From NCBI RefSeq assembly GCF_020923495.1, contig NZ_CP064048.1:211501-275500 (forward strand): a stretch of 64,000 bases of DNA, given 5' to 3'. The position numbers were made by a program, and so were the translations under genes. This document shows positions 15,291 through 24,269 of this stretch, one piece after another; within the stretch, counting starts at the first letter, position 1; the number at the start of each line of letters is the position of its first letter. The DNA comes from Brevibacillus sedimenti (GTDB taxonomy: Bacteria > Bacillota > Bacilli > Brevibacillales > Brevibacillaceae). The notes under the pieces were generated by a model that worked only from the letters and a program-made list of their open reading frames with translations, ran no database searches and was not told the origin of the DNA.

Positions 15291-16385
15291 CTACCTCGCC
15301 GCCTGCAGTTCATCCACCAGCACCAGATACATCGCGTGCGACCAGAGAAGCGGCACCGCCGGCATCCCGGCCCGATCCACCCACAGCTGGTAGTGGTCTG
15401 GCGCCAGCAGATGTTCCTGCACCTGCTCCGGCAGGCCGTCCGTCGTCCAGGTTGACTCGATCCAGCGGCAGATTGCCGCAGCCTCGTCGTGTCGGCCGTT
15501 TCGTACGTAATACCAGCCCAGCCAGGCAGACAAGAGCGGCCACTGCCCGCCGCCGTAATAGGTATCACCCCGGTACCGGTGAACGCCAAAGCCGGCCAGA
15601 AGCTCCCGCTCGATCCGCGTCACGGTCCGGACCATCAACGGGTCATCTGCGTCCACCAGCCCGAACGGCAGGGACAGCCACAACAGACTGGCATCTGCGG
15701 ACGGATCGCCCAGCGACTTCACAAACGCGCCATCCTCCGTCCCCCGCTCCAGCACGAAGCGGCGGACAGCATCAGCCAAGCTGTTCAGCTCCTCTGCCCG
15801 CTCCGGCAGATAATCCATCATTGCCCGCACACCGCCGTATACGGCCGCCAGTGTCGCCGGGTGGATGCGGTCGCCGTGCTCCTCCCAGCAGTCAAAGTTG
15901 GTCAGCTGCCAGCACGCCCCGAGGTAATCAAGCGTCAGGTCGACAGAGGTACGAAACTGCTCGATCAGGCTCCGCTCTCCGCTGCGGCGGACATGCTCCG
16001 ACAGCCCCCAGAGCCACGTCCCGTACCCGTCCAATTGAAAGCTTCCCCACTCGCCCTCCACCTCGTCTCCGTCAACGGTGAAGCGGGCGTGCAAAAAGCG
16101 TCTGTTGGCCTCCTCCGCGCTGCCTGCCCACCCCGCGCGAACGGCGGCGATAGCTTCTTTGGCCTTGTCGGCGTGTTTGTTTACAACGGCATCACACCAG
16201 GTGTAAAAACGGCGGGAACTCTCATGGCGGCCAAAGCGGTCCAGCGCATAGGCGACAAACGCCCCGTCCCGCAGCCAGGCGTACCGGTAATGAACAAACG
16301 CCGGCGATGCCAGATAGGCGCCCGTCCTGGCCTGATGGCGCAGGATGATGTCGATGCTGTCGTCGATCAGCGACCTCGTCGTCAC
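15291..16385 (-). CDS. GH15-like glucoamylase, catalytic domain only
   Basis: Cytoplasmic glycosidase-like protein of 364 residues. It contains the (alpha/alpha)6 landmarks of GH15: YRYAWLRDGAFVAYAL near the start, the acid-bearing DCWEEHGDRIHP segment and the base-bearing LPEQ, with the late LLWSHAMYLVLVDEL. The N-terminal beta-sandwich of normal bacterial glucoamylases (about 650 residues) is missing, yet the gene has its own site GGAGG 8 bases before GTG 16385, so it looks like a real short enzyme, not a fragment. It is the last gene after the two sugar permeases (20-base gap) and probably cleaves imported alpha-gluco-oligosaccharides. Confidence 0.82.
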   Translation of the reverse strand: MTTRSLIDDSIDIILRHQARTGAYLASPAFVHYRYAWLRDGAFVAYALDRFGRHESSRRFYTWCDAVVNKHADKAKEAIAAVRAGWAGSAEEANRRFLHARFTVDGDEVEGEWGSFQLDGYGTWLWGLSEHVRRSGERSLIEQFRTSVDLTLDYLGACWQLTNFDCWEEHGDRIHPATLAAVYGGVRAMMDYLPERAEELNSLADAVRRFVLERGTEDGAFVKSLGDPSADASLLWLSLPFGLVDADDPLMVRTVTRIERELLAGFGVHRYRGDTYYGGGQWPLLSAWLGWYYVRNGRHDEAAAICRWIESTWTTDGLPEQVQEHLLAPDHYQLWVDRAGMPAVPLLWSHAMYLVLVDELQAAR

Positions 16386-16404
16386 GGCACTCTCCTCCCG
16401 TCGC

Positions 16405-17232
16405 TCACCCTTTTGTCCCGCCGGCGGACAAGCCGGCAATCAGATAACGCTGCGCCAGCAAAAAGACGATCAGCACAGGCAGCGTGACGATGATCGCCCC
16501 GGCCGCCATGTAGTGCCAGTCGGAATTGAACTGGTTGACAAACTGCTGCAAACCGATCGGCAGCGTGTACATGCGCTGTTCGGACATGAAGGTAAGCGCG
16601 ATCAAAAATTCGTTCCACGCCGTGATGAAGGCGAAAAAGCCGGTCACAGCAATACCCGGCAGCGACAGCGGCAGCACAATCCGATAAAACGTGCCGAATG
16701 GGGACAAGCCGTCCACCCGTGCCGCTTCCTCCAACTCGTAGGGTATCGTGTCAAAGAAGTTTTTCAGCATCATCACGCAAAACGGAACCGCTACCGTAGC
16801 ATATGCGAGCACCAGGCCGAGGTAGCTGTTCAACAGTCCCAGCGCGTTGACAATCCGGTACAGCGGCACGATCAACAGCGCCCCCGGGAACATCTGGGTG
16901 AGAAAAAAGCTGAAGGAGATGACCCGTTTGCCGGAAAAACGGAAGCGAGACAAGGCGTAGGCTGCGGTGGCGGACAATGACAGCGCCACGAGCGCAGTCA
17001 ATAACGCGACGAGGAAGCTGTTGGCCATCCACTGCAAAAAGACGCCGTCAGCACGGGTCAGCACGTGAACGTAATTCTCCCAGGTAAACGTCTGCGGAAC
17101 GATGGCCAGCTCGGTCGAAAACACTTCCGAACGCGGCTTGAAACTGGTAGAAAGAATCCACAACACAGGAAAGACGGCAATTGCGGATGCAGCGATCAAG
17201 AGCAGGTGCACCCACCAGTTGGACGTGCGCAT
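16405..17232 (-). CDS. Sugar ABC transporter permease (MalG family)
   Basis: Six-helix membrane permease of 275 residues. N-terminal LLLIAASAIAVFPVLWILST is followed by NSFLVALLTALVALSLSATA, and the EAA loop is EEAARVDGLSPFGTFYRI. It ends LAQRYLIAGLSAGGTKG, a typical MalG-type C-terminus. It partners with the MalF-like permease encoded one base upstream. No ATPase gene is in this cluster, so a shared MsmX-type ATPase elsewhere is expected. Confidence 0.92.
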   Translation of the reverse strand: MRTSNWWVHLLLIAASAIAVFPVLWILSTSFKPRSEVFSTELAIVPQTFTWENYVHVLTRADGVFLQWMANSFLVALLTALVALSLSATAAYALSRFRFSGKRVISFSFFLTQMFPGALLIVPLYRIVNALGLLNSYLGLVLAYATVAVPFCVMMLKNFFDTIPYELEEAARVDGLSPFGTFYRIVLPLSLPGIAVTGFFAFITAWNEFLIALTFMSEQRMYTLPIGLQQFVNQFNSDWHYMAAGAIIVTLPVLIVFLLAQRYLIAGLSAGGTKG

Positions 17233-17233
17233 C

Positions 17234-18154
17234 TCAGTAGTACACCCCCTCGTTGCTGTTGGCTTTGATCAGCCGCCGGTACAGCACCGTAAAGGCGAGC
17301 AGAAAACTGAGAATCACCACGCCGTAGGTGGCGGCCATGCCAAAGTTCCAATTCAAGAACGCCTCCCGGTAGGCGTAGGTGACGAGAATTTCCGTGGAGC
17401 GGACCGGACCGCCGCGCGTCACCAGGAAAATAATCGTAAACATGTTAAACGTCCAGATCACGCCGAGCACCGTCGCCGTTGCCGCCACCGGCCTCAACAG
17501 CGGCAGCGTGATGTTCCAGAATTGGCTCCACGGCGAAGCACCATCCACGCGGGCCGCTTCGTAGAGGGATGGCGGGATGCTTTGCAGACCGCCCAGCAGC
17601 GTGATCATCATGAACGGTACGCCCACCCAGACGTTGACCATGATCACCGAGACCATCGCCCAAAAACTGTCGCCCAGCCAGGGAATCGGTGAGAATCCCA
17701 GCTTTTGCAGGATGATGTTGAACAAGCCGTACGTTTGGTTGTACATCCACGTCCAGGAAAAGGCGGAGACAAACGACGGCACCGCCCACGGAACCATCAG
17801 CAGCATGCGGTAGATGCCGCGTCCTTTGATGTTGCGGTTCAGCAGAAGCGCCAGCCCCAACCCGATGACGAAATGGAAAAAGACATTGACAAACGTCCAG
17901 ACCAGCGTCTGCACAATCACGTCGCGAAACACCGAATCGGGCTTGAAAAACGAGGCAAACAAATCGACGTAGTTGTCCAGTCCGACAAACGTCCAACTGG
18001 GCGGGGCAAATTTACTGCCCATGTTGTACTGGTTCATGTCAGTAAAGCTGTAGATGATTCCCTGCACCAGCGGATAAAACACCAATAGCGCCATCACCAC
18101 AAGCACAGGCGTGAGAAACAGCCAGGCGATCCACTTGTTGCTGCGTATTGTCAA
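17234..18154 (-). CDS. Sugar ABC transporter permease (MalF family)
   Basis: Membrane permease of 306 residues with an N-terminal helix (WLFLTPVLVVMALLVFYPLV), a short periplasm-facing loop, five further helices and the EAA loop YEAARVDGASPWSQFWNI. The line TRGGPVRSTEILVTYAYREAF is typical of MalF/UgpA-type subunits. It lies one base from the MalG-like gene and 105 bases after the binding-protein gene in the same operon, and would form the channel for alpha-gluco-oligosaccharides. Confidence 0.92.
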   Translation of the reverse strand: MTIRSNKWIAWLFLTPVLVVMALLVFYPLVQGIIYSFTDMNQYNMGSKFAPPSWTFVGLDNYVDLFASFFKPDSVFRDVIVQTLVWTFVNVFFHFVIGLGLALLLNRNIKGRGIYRMLLMVPWAVPSFVSAFSWTWMYNQTYGLFNIILQKLGFSPIPWLGDSFWAMVSVIMVNVWVGVPFMMITLLGGLQSIPPSLYEAARVDGASPWSQFWNITLPLLRPVAATATVLGVIWTFNMFTIIFLVTRGGPVRSTEILVTYAYREAFLNWNFGMAATYGVVILSFLLAFTVLYRRLIKANSNEGVYY

Positions 18155-18258
18155 CCATCACGCCCCCTTTTCCAACAACGTCCTTCGACAGCGCGAAGGG
18201 AAGAAAAGCCCATTGGCCATTCTCCCTCGCGCCTTCATACGGTTTTCGTTTTCATTCG

Positions 18259-19536
18259 CTATTGTCCCAGCAGCGCTTTCCACGCGCCGGCAACCGCGTC
18301 CAGTCCTTCCTGCGGCTTTTTCTCGCCCTTGTAGATCGCCTGGATCTCGGGGTCGAACGAGGCGAAAATCTGTCCCCCTTCCGGAATGACCGGCCGGTTC
18401 TTGGCGCTTTCCATTACCGCCTTAAAGTCGGAGATCAGCCGGTTTTCCTTGATCTCCGGCATCTCATACGCTGATTTACGCGTCGGCAGTGTGCCGTTTT
18501 TGCTCGCCAATTTGGCCTGGCTCTCCTTGCTGGTGAGGAAAGCGATCAGCTTGTAGGCGGCCTCTTTTGATTTGGAACCGGCGTAGATGGCCAGGCTGTG
18601 CCCGCCCACGGGAGAGCCGGTATGCCCGTCCGGTCCGGCCGGAATCGGAGCGATCCCCAGGTTGTTCGGATCGCGGAACTCTTCCCCGGCGAGGATGTCG
18701 GATGTCGCCCAGGGGCCGTTGAAAATCATCGCCGCGCTCCCTTTTTTAAAGGCTTCATTCATGGTCTGGTAGCTGTTGGCCGCGTCCAGATCCTTCGGGT
18801 ACGCGTGATCCTGATCGCGCAGTTTCAAGGCAAACTCGATGCCCTTCACCGCGCCCGGCGTGTTGATCAGCACCTGCAGGTTGTCGTCGATCAGCCCCCC
18901 GCCAAACGCCCAGATAAACGGCAGCGAGAAGTACGCTTCCGTCTGGCGGTGGTAGAAGCCCCACCTGTCTTTGCCGTTGGACAGCGCCTTGGCGGCTGCG
19001 GCAAATTCGTCCATCGTCCGGGGCGGCTCGTTGAACCCGGCCTCTTTCAGCATCCGCTTGTTGTACAAGAGAGCCAGCGCGTCGGTCACCTCCGGAACGC
19101 TCCAGACGTGTCCGTTCCACTTGCTGTAGGAAAGCGGCGCCTCCAGGAAGTCGTCCTGATCCGCAAAGTAGCTGTCCAGCGGCTCCAGCAGCCCCATTTT
19201 GGCAAACTCCGGCGTCCAGGCCACTTCGGAGCGGATCACGTCCGGTCCGTTGCCAGCCTGCGCCGCGGTGCGAAACTTATTCTGCGCCTCGCCGAACGGG
19301 ATCAGCTCCAGGTTTACCTTGATCTCTTTGTTTTCCTGTTCAAACTGGCTGATCAGTTCCTTCAGCGCCACCGTCTCTGATTCGCGCATCGTCGTCCAGA
19401 ATGTAAGCGTGACCGGCCCATTCGTTTGCTGCGCCGGCCCTCCCTGCTGACCGCCTGTCTCGCTGGAGCCGCCGCAGCCGGCCAACAGCGAACCAGCCAA
19501 CGCCATCGCGGTAAAAATGCTGAAAAAGCGTTTCAT
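18259..19536 (-). CDS. Sugar-binding lipoprotein (MalE-like, family 1)
   Basis: Solute-binding lipoprotein of 425 residues with signal peptide and lipobox LLAGC (C21), followed by a Gly/Ser/Gln-rich linker. The family 1 fold is indicated by VTLTFWTTMRESETVALKEL, AAQAGNGPDVIRSEVAWTPEFA and AAMIFNGPWATSDI. Starts upstream of 19536 would add 55 unlikely residues; ATG 19536 has AAGAGGGG. First gene of the binding protein-MalF-MalG-GH15 operon, transcribed divergently from the LacI regulator. The substrate is inferred as maltose or isomalto-oligosaccharides from the two GH15 enzymes. Confidence 0.92.
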   Translation of the reverse strand: MKRFFSIFTAMALAGSLLAGCGGSSETGGQQGGPAQQTNGPVTLTFWTTMRESETVALKELISQFEQENKEIKVNLELIPFGEAQNKFRTAAQAGNGPDVIRSEVAWTPEFAKMGLLEPLDSYFADQDDFLEAPLSYSKWNGHVWSVPEVTDALALLYNKRMLKEAGFNEPPRTMDEFAAAAKALSNGKDRWGFYHRQTEAYFSLPFIWAFGGGLIDDNLQVLINTPGAVKGIEFALKLRDQDHAYPKDLDAANSYQTMNEAFKKGSAAMIFNGPWATSDILAGEEFRDPNNLGIAPIPAGPDGHTGSPVGGHSLAIYAGSKSKEAAYKLIAFLTSKESQAKLASKNGTLPTRKSAYEMPEIKENRLISDFKAVMESAKNRPVIPEGGQIFASFDPEIQAIYKGEKKPQEGLDAVAGAWKALLGQ

Positions 19537-19686
19537 CCATGTACCCCTCTTTCTTCCTGACATACAGGTTAATCTGCCGGACGTGTCGCCGCGGCCCATT
19601 CTGGCGGTGCCCCCGTCGAGAGGGCGGCTGCTTGGGGCAAACTGAAGCTGTTTTGGCAAGTGTTGCCGGTCAGCGCACAAGTTCAA

Positions 19687-19700
19687 TGCAAACGATTGCA
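19687..19700. promoter_or_regulatory. LacI-type operator before the sugar uptake operon
   Basis: TGCAAACGATTGCA, a 14-base palindrome with central CG and one imperfect pair, the standard form of a LacI/GalR operator. It lies about 150 bases upstream of the binding-protein start. Confidence 0.65.
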
Positions 19701-19923
19701 CTAAATTGTGTCAGAAACTGCCCCAAATGGAACGCGCGGCAAAACCGCCTTGCATGTACTACCATCCTACACGAAACATTCCAGCCGAGAAAACGCTTGC
19801 AAACAGCCGAATTTGTCCGATTTTCCTTTTTATGCTAGAATTCCGCCATAATTCTGCCAATTTTTCTCGCACGCGCCTTTTTTCTGTAAATTTCATTCAT
19901 TCCCTATTTTTGCGCATTAACAG

Positions 19924-19974
19924 TTTACAAGCGGATGCTTTTCCGGTACGATGTTGAAAAACAAACGTTTGCAC
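19924..19974 (+). promoter_or_regulatory. lacI promoter with overlapping downstream operator
   Basis: TTTACA (19924-19929), 17-base spacer, TACGAT (19947-19952). A second palindrome, CAAACGTTTG (19962-19971) within ACAAACGTTTGCAC, lies just after the start-site region, where bound regulator would block transcription: likely autorepression. Confidence 0.6.
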
Positions 19975-19991
19975 AGAACTGGGAGGATTGT

Positions 19992-21011
19992 ATGTCCGTT
20001 ACGATCAAGGATGTGGCCCGCGCGGCGGGAGTCTCTCCTTCCACCGTGTCCCGGGTCCTGTCCCATCATCCGAAAATCAGTCCCGCGACGGTGCGAAAAG
20101 TCCGGGAGGCCATGGAGGCGCTTGGCTACCACCCCAACATCATGGCCAAAAGCCTCGTCTCCAAAAGCACGCAAACGATCGGGCTTGTTCTGCCCCGTTC
20201 CGTCGAAGAGTTTGTCAATCCATTTTTTTCCGAGGTGCTGCGCGGCATGCTGGCCTGCGCCCAAACAGCCGGATACGACGTGCTGATGTCATCGGCCAAC
20301 AGCCGTCCGGAAGAGCTGGAGTCGGTCAACCGGATGATCCTCGGCCGCCGCGTGGACGGCATCATCCTGATGGCCCCCCGCAAGGCGGATCCGCTGGTAG
20401 ATCTGTTGCTGGAGCACGACTTTCCCTTCGTCCTGCTGGGCCGCTCGCTGGAGCGGGACGATCTATTGTGCGTCAACAACAACAACGTGCAGGCCGCGTT
20501 TGACGCCACCCGCCACCTGATCGCCCAGGGGCACGTGCATATCGGTTTTGTCAGCGGGCCGCCGGACATGGTCGTCTCGGAGGATCGGCTGGAAGGCTAC
20601 AAGCGGGCGCTCGCCGAAGCGGGGCTCCCGTTTCGCCAGGAGTGGGTAATGACGGCGGAGATGCTTCAGGCAGGCTTCCACGCCACGTCCCTGATGATGA
20701 GCCAGCCGGAACGGCCGACCGCTTTCGTCGTGATCGACGACGTGATCGCATTCGGGTTTATCCGCCAACTGTACGAAGCGGGACTGCGCGTCCCCGACGA
20801 TGTCTCGGTGGTCAGCTTCAACAACATCATGCTGTCCGAACTGAGCAATCCGCCGATCAGCACCGTGGATATCGGCATTTACCATCTCGGCTACACGACC
20901 GTCCAACTGCTGATTCGCAAGCTGGCCGGCGAGACGATCACACAGCCACAGATCGTGCTGCCCCACCGGCTGATCGTCCGCGGCTCATCGGCCCGACAGC
21001 CGGATGCGTAA
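19992..21011 (+). CDS. LacI/GalR family transcriptional regulator
   Basis: Regulator of 339 residues. The N-terminal helix-turn-helix VTIKDVARAAGVSPSTVSRV and hinge NIMAKSLVSKSTQTIGLVLP are followed by a periplasmic-binding-protein-like sensor domain. It resembles MalR-type maltose regulators. ATG 19992 has GGGAGG 6 bases upstream; an upstream extension to 19935 is unlikely. It overlaps the start of the unextended GH15 frame and sits 34 bases before the true GH15 start, so the two are cotranscribed. The palindromes at 19687 and 19961 are its probable operators. Confidence 0.93.
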   Translation: MSVTIKDVARAAGVSPSTVSRVLSHHPKISPATVRKVREAMEALGYHPNIMAKSLVSKSTQTIGLVLPRSVEEFVNPFFSEVLRGMLACAQTAGYDVLMSSANSRPEELESVNRMILGRRVDGIILMAPRKADPLVDLLLEHDFPFVLLGRSLERDDLLCVNNNNVQAAFDATRHLIAQGHVHIGFVSGPPDMVVSEDRLEGYKRALAEAGLPFRQEWVMTAEMLQAGFHATSLMMSQPERPTAFVVIDDVIAFGFIRQLYEAGLRVPDDVSVVSFNNIMLSELSNPPISTVDIGIYHLGYTTVQLLIRKLAGETITQPQIVLPHRLIVRGSSARQPDA

Positions 21012-21045
21012 CCGGGGAAGACGCTTCATGGGAAGGAGAATCCAC

Positions 21046-23001
21046 ATGATGAATCCTGTCACTGGAAAACCGTATCTCAACGACGCTGTCATCGGCAACG
21101 CGTCAATGCTGGCCGCTCTGGGCCACAACGGAGAGCTGTACCGCCTCTGGTGGCCGCATGTTGACTTCCCGCAGCACGTGGAGCGGATGCGCGCCGGCGT
21201 CTTTGTGGAGGAGGAAAGCGAGGAGACCGTTTGGACAGACGACCCGGCTGAGTGGCAATGGGAGCAGGCTTACCTGCCGCGGACCAACGTGCTGCGCACG
21301 GCGGGGACGGCCCGCCGTCTGCCTCTGCGCTGGGAAACCGTCGATTTCGCCGTGCCTGGCGAGCCGCTGTTGGTTCGCTTGTACAAATGGACCAACACAG
21401 GCCGCAAACCGATCCGGCTCCGCTTTTTCTGCGCCGCTTCGCTCACCATCGGGGAAAACCGCCTGTACAACTGCGTAACCTATGACCCCCGGATCGACGG
21501 CCTGGTGTACTTTCGTCATCAATACGCGTTTGCGCTGGCCAGTCCGCTTGGGTGCGCCCAGTACACCTGCGCCGACGCCTGGAAGCACGCGTCCCAAGGG
21601 TATTTGCCGGGCAACAAAGTGGCCATGGCGCCGGACGGAGCACTCGGCTGGACGTTGTCGCTGGAACCGGGGGAGACAGCCGCCATTCCTGTCTATCTCA
21701 CAGCGGGAAGTCGGGTGGACGAGGCTGTAAACGCAATGTGCCGGGCATTTGCTGTCTCGGTTGAGCGGCATCTGGAGCAGACCGAGCAGTACTGGCACGA
21801 CTTCCTGAACGCACAGCCCACTCTCCCTGCCGGCTGCGACGAGCGGATTCGCCGCGTCTACGAGCGTTCCCTGCTCGTCTTCCGGCTGATGGCCGACGAG
21901 CAGACAGGCTGCGTGATCGCCGCGCCGGAGTTTGACGAGACCTTTACCCGCTGCGGCGGCTACGCCTACTGCTGGGGGCGGGACGCAGCGTACATCACGA
22001 CCGCCTTTGACCGGGCCGGTCTGAGCAATCTAACCCGGATGTTCTACCGCTGGACGCTGACAGCGCAGGACCCGGACGGCTCGTTTCAGCAGCGCCATTA
22101 TCACGACGGACGGCTTGCCCCTTCCTGGGGACTGCAGATCGACGAGGGCGGTTCCATCCTCTGGGGGATGCACCAGCACTATCTGGCGACACAGGATCGG
22201 GCTTTTCTCGAAGAGGTGTGGCCGGCCGTGGAAAAAGGGACGTCGTTTCTGCTCTCCTATCTGGACCGCGACACCGGACTGCCGCTGCCCAGCCGCGACC
22301 TGTGGGAGGAGCGCAATGCGGAGCACACGTATTCTGCCGCCGCCGTGCACGCCGGCATAAGCGCCGCAGCGGCAATGGCTCGGGAACTGGGGAAAGCCGA
22401 CCTGGCCGACCGCTGGGAACAATCCGCCAATGCCCTGAAAGAAGCCATTTTGACGCGGGCTTATGACGAACAGCGGGGAACGTTCTACCGCGCGCTCAAA
22501 CTGCAGGTGGACCGCTCCACCTACCAGCGCGCCGTCGAGTCCGGCCTCTGTACATTCACAGAGACGGACGAGAAGGGATACGTCACCTATTACGTCCAGC
22601 ACGATCCGGTCTACGACATCAGTCTGCTCGGTCTCAGCGTGCCATTTGGCCTGCTGGACGCAACCGATCCGCGCATGGCCCGCACCGCCGACGCAATTGA
22701 ACGCACCTGCGCCGTCCCCGGCGTCGGCGGCATCCGCCGCTACGAGGACGACCGCTACATCGGCGGCAATCCGTGGATTCTCACCACCCTGTGGCTCGCC
22801 CAGTTTCGGATCGCCCAGGGCCGGTTTGACGAGGCCAAACGCCATCTGGAGTGGGCCGCTGCCCATGCCAACCCGCTCGGTCTGCTGCCGGAGCAGGTCG
22901 ACAGGCAGACCGGCGAACCCGCTTGGGTCGTGCCGCTCACCTGGTCTCACGCGATGTTTGTGCTGACCGTGCACCTGCTGATGGAGAACGGACAGTTGTA
23001 G
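21046..23001 (+). CDS. GH15 glucoamylase / oligosaccharide glucohydrolase
   Basis: Intracellular glycoside hydrolase of 651 residues with no signal peptide. An N-terminal beta-sandwich (about 1-270, starting MMNPVTGKPYLNDAVIGNAS) precedes the (alpha/alpha)6 barrel, with FTRCGGYAYCWGRDAAYIT lining the -1 site, general acid in DLWEERNAEHT and general base in LLPEQVDRQTGEPAW, then LTWSHAMFVLTVHLL. Family members release glucose from the non-reducing ends of malto- or isomalto-oligosaccharides. ATG 21046 has GGAAGGAG 8 bases upstream. Cotranscribed with lacI and ended by a strong terminator. It acts on the same imported sugars as the short GH15 protein on the other strand. Confidence 0.9.
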   Translation: MMNPVTGKPYLNDAVIGNASMLAALGHNGELYRLWWPHVDFPQHVERMRAGVFVEEESEETVWTDDPAEWQWEQAYLPRTNVLRTAGTARRLPLRWETVDFAVPGEPLLVRLYKWTNTGRKPIRLRFFCAASLTIGENRLYNCVTYDPRIDGLVYFRHQYAFALASPLGCAQYTCADAWKHASQGYLPGNKVAMAPDGALGWTLSLEPGETAAIPVYLTAGSRVDEAVNAMCRAFAVSVERHLEQTEQYWHDFLNAQPTLPAGCDERIRRVYERSLLVFRLMADEQTGCVIAAPEFDETFTRCGGYAYCWGRDAAYITTAFDRAGLSNLTRMFYRWTLTAQDPDGSFQQRHYHDGRLAPSWGLQIDEGGSILWGMHQHYLATQDRAFLEEVWPAVEKGTSFLLSYLDRDTGLPLPSRDLWEERNAEHTYSAAAVHAGISAAAAMARELGKADLADRWEQSANALKEAILTRAYDEQRGTFYRALKLQVDRSTYQRAVESGLCTFTETDEKGYVTYYVQHDPVYDISLLGLSVPFGLLDATDPRMARTADAIERTCAVPGVGGIRRYEDDRYIGGNPWILTTLWLAQFRIAQGRFDEAKRHLEWAAAHANPLGLLPEQVDRQTGEPAWVVPLTWSHAMFVLTVHLLMENGQL

Positions 23002-23023
23002 ATATTTTCACCATACAAAAAAA

Positions 23024-23046
23024 CCACTGGGGTTCCAGTGGTTTTT
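23024..23046. terminator. Bidirectional terminator
   Basis: CCACTGG / CCAGTGG stem with loop GGTT, T run on the plus strand and A run before it giving T on the minus strand, between convergent genes. Confidence 0.9.
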
Positions 23047-23047
23047 G

Positions 23048-23896
23048 TCATGTCGCGCCTTTGTCCGCCATATCGTTTTCCGTGAGCGTAAGGTAATGCT
23101 GCAGTTCTTCGTAAAATGCGGGATTGCAAGCCATCACGCTGCTTTTCCGGTCGAACGGCAGCGGGCTGCCGGTCATCGTCGTCACACGTCCGCCCGCTTC
23201 CTCCACGATGATCCTGCCGGCTCCAAAATCCCACGCGTTGAGCGACAGGCTGACGTAACCGTCCAGCCTTCCCGCGGCCACGTAGGCCATTTCCAGTGCC
23301 GCGCTGCCCAAGAGGCGCATCCCCCGCACCTTGCCGGCCAGTTTTTTCACGATCAGGTCGATGCCCATCTGCTCCGCCCGCTTGTTCCAGAAGACGCTCG
23401 TACACAGCAGCGCTTCCTCCAGCTTCACCTGCCGCTCCAGGCGCAGCGGCCTGTCGTTGAGGTAAGCGCCTTCTCCTTTTACCGCGTAAAACATCTCGTC
23501 GCGGGAAGGATCGTACACCACGCCGACCAGTCCTTCCCCCTTGTGGTAGACGGCAATGGAGACGGAAAAATTGATCTGCTGATGGACAAAGTTGGTGGTG
23601 CCGTCAATCGGATCGATCACCCACAGCGTATCAAACTGGCGAGGATCGCCAGCAAACGTGCTCTCTTCCCCGAGAATGCCGTGGTCGGGAAAATGGCGCA
23701 AAATCGTTTCGACCACGTGTTTTTCCACTTCCTTGTCCACGGCGGTGACCAGGTCGGAGGCGGACGTCTTGTATTCGACGGTAAACGGCTGCTTCATTCG
23801 CTCGAGGCTCAGCTGACCCGCGCCTCGGGCGCAGTGAAGGGCCAGCTCTTTCAACGCCGTCAGAGTTGATGCTTGCACACGTATCGCCACCCACAT
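23048..23896 (-). CDS. Inositol monophosphatase family protein
   Basis: Mg-dependent phosphatase of about 282 residues. The metal-binding motifs are complete: ILGEES, WVIDPIDGTTNFVH and LNAWDFGAGRIIVEEAGG. Family members hydrolyse inositol-1-phosphate, but also PAP, fructose-1,6-bisphosphate or NADP; the substrate is not readable here. The frame extends to 24088, but that part lacks similarity; ATG 23896 (MWVAIRVQASTLTAL) is preferred although its AAAGG site is weak. Monocistronic, ended by the 23024 hairpin. Confidence 0.9.
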   Translation of the reverse strand: MWVAIRVQASTLTALKELALHCARGAGQLSLERMKQPFTVEYKTSASDLVTAVDKEVEKHVVETILRHFPDHGILGEESTFAGDPRQFDTLWVIDPIDGTTNFVHQQINFSVSIAVYHKGEGLVGVVYDPSRDEMFYAVKGEGAYLNDRPLRLERQVKLEEALLCTSVFWNKRAEQMGIDLIVKKLAGKVRGMRLLGSAALEMAYVAAGRLDGYVSLSLNAWDFGAGRIIVEEAGGRVTTMTGSPLPFDRKSSVMACNPAFYEELQHYLTLTENDMADKGAT

Positions 23897-23998
23897 CTTG
23901 ACTTTGCCTTTAGTGTACCATACTTTGCCTGCGGATACACCGTTTCGTCTGTCCCGGTTGTCGATGCGCCTGTCTGCCGCCGGACAGCCGGAAAGCGG

Positions 23999-24025
23999 CG
24001 GGAGGCCCGTCAGACGGACCTCCCG
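23999..24025 (-). terminator. Hairpin after ybdD (weak terminator)
   Basis: CGGGAGG / CCTCCCG stem 30-60 bases beyond the ybdD stop. The minus strand has no good T run after it, so termination may be partial. Confidence 0.4.
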
Positions 24026-24056
24026 ATTTCTCTTGTATGCCAGCGGCCGCGCGAAG

Positions 24057-24269
24057 CTAACAGCAGCGCGATACTCCGCCTTTTTCATACCGTTCCCGCA
24101 GCGCGTACATGTAGTACTCCCGCTCCGTCATCGGGAACAAGCCCGGTTTGGCGTGGGTCGCGTACCAATGCTGCAGATAACGGTCGTAGTCCGGCATGCC
24201 AAAAATGGTCTTGATCGTCGAACGTACCTTGCGCAGCGATTGGCGAATCGCTCTCCACTTGCGTCTCAT
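24057..24269 (-). CDS. ybdD: YbdD/YjiX family small protein
   Basis: Basic protein of 70 residues: MRRKWRAIRQSLRKVRSTIK, then GMPDYDRYLQHWYATHAKPG and a Cys-Cys end. This is the YbdD/YjiX family, nearly always encoded right after CstA/BtsT-type transporters and thought to act with them. Its ATG overlaps the cstA stop by four bases (ATGA). The start upstream at 24371 in the same frame lies inside cstA and is not used. Confidence 0.92.
   Translation of the reverse strand: MRRKWRAIRQSLRKVRSTIKTIFGMPDYDRYLQHWYATHAKPGLFPMTEREYYMYALRERYEKGGVSRCC

Larger units (their letters stand above)
19537..19991. other. Divergent control region of the oligosaccharide module
   Basis: Gap of 455 bases between the binding-protein gene and lacI. 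It contains two LacI-type palindromes (19687 and 19961), a promoter for lacI, an isolated half-site-like CGCTTGCAAAC near 19796, and an AT-rich stretch around 19800-19920. I could not place a clean -35/-10 for the minus operon. Confidence 0.7.
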
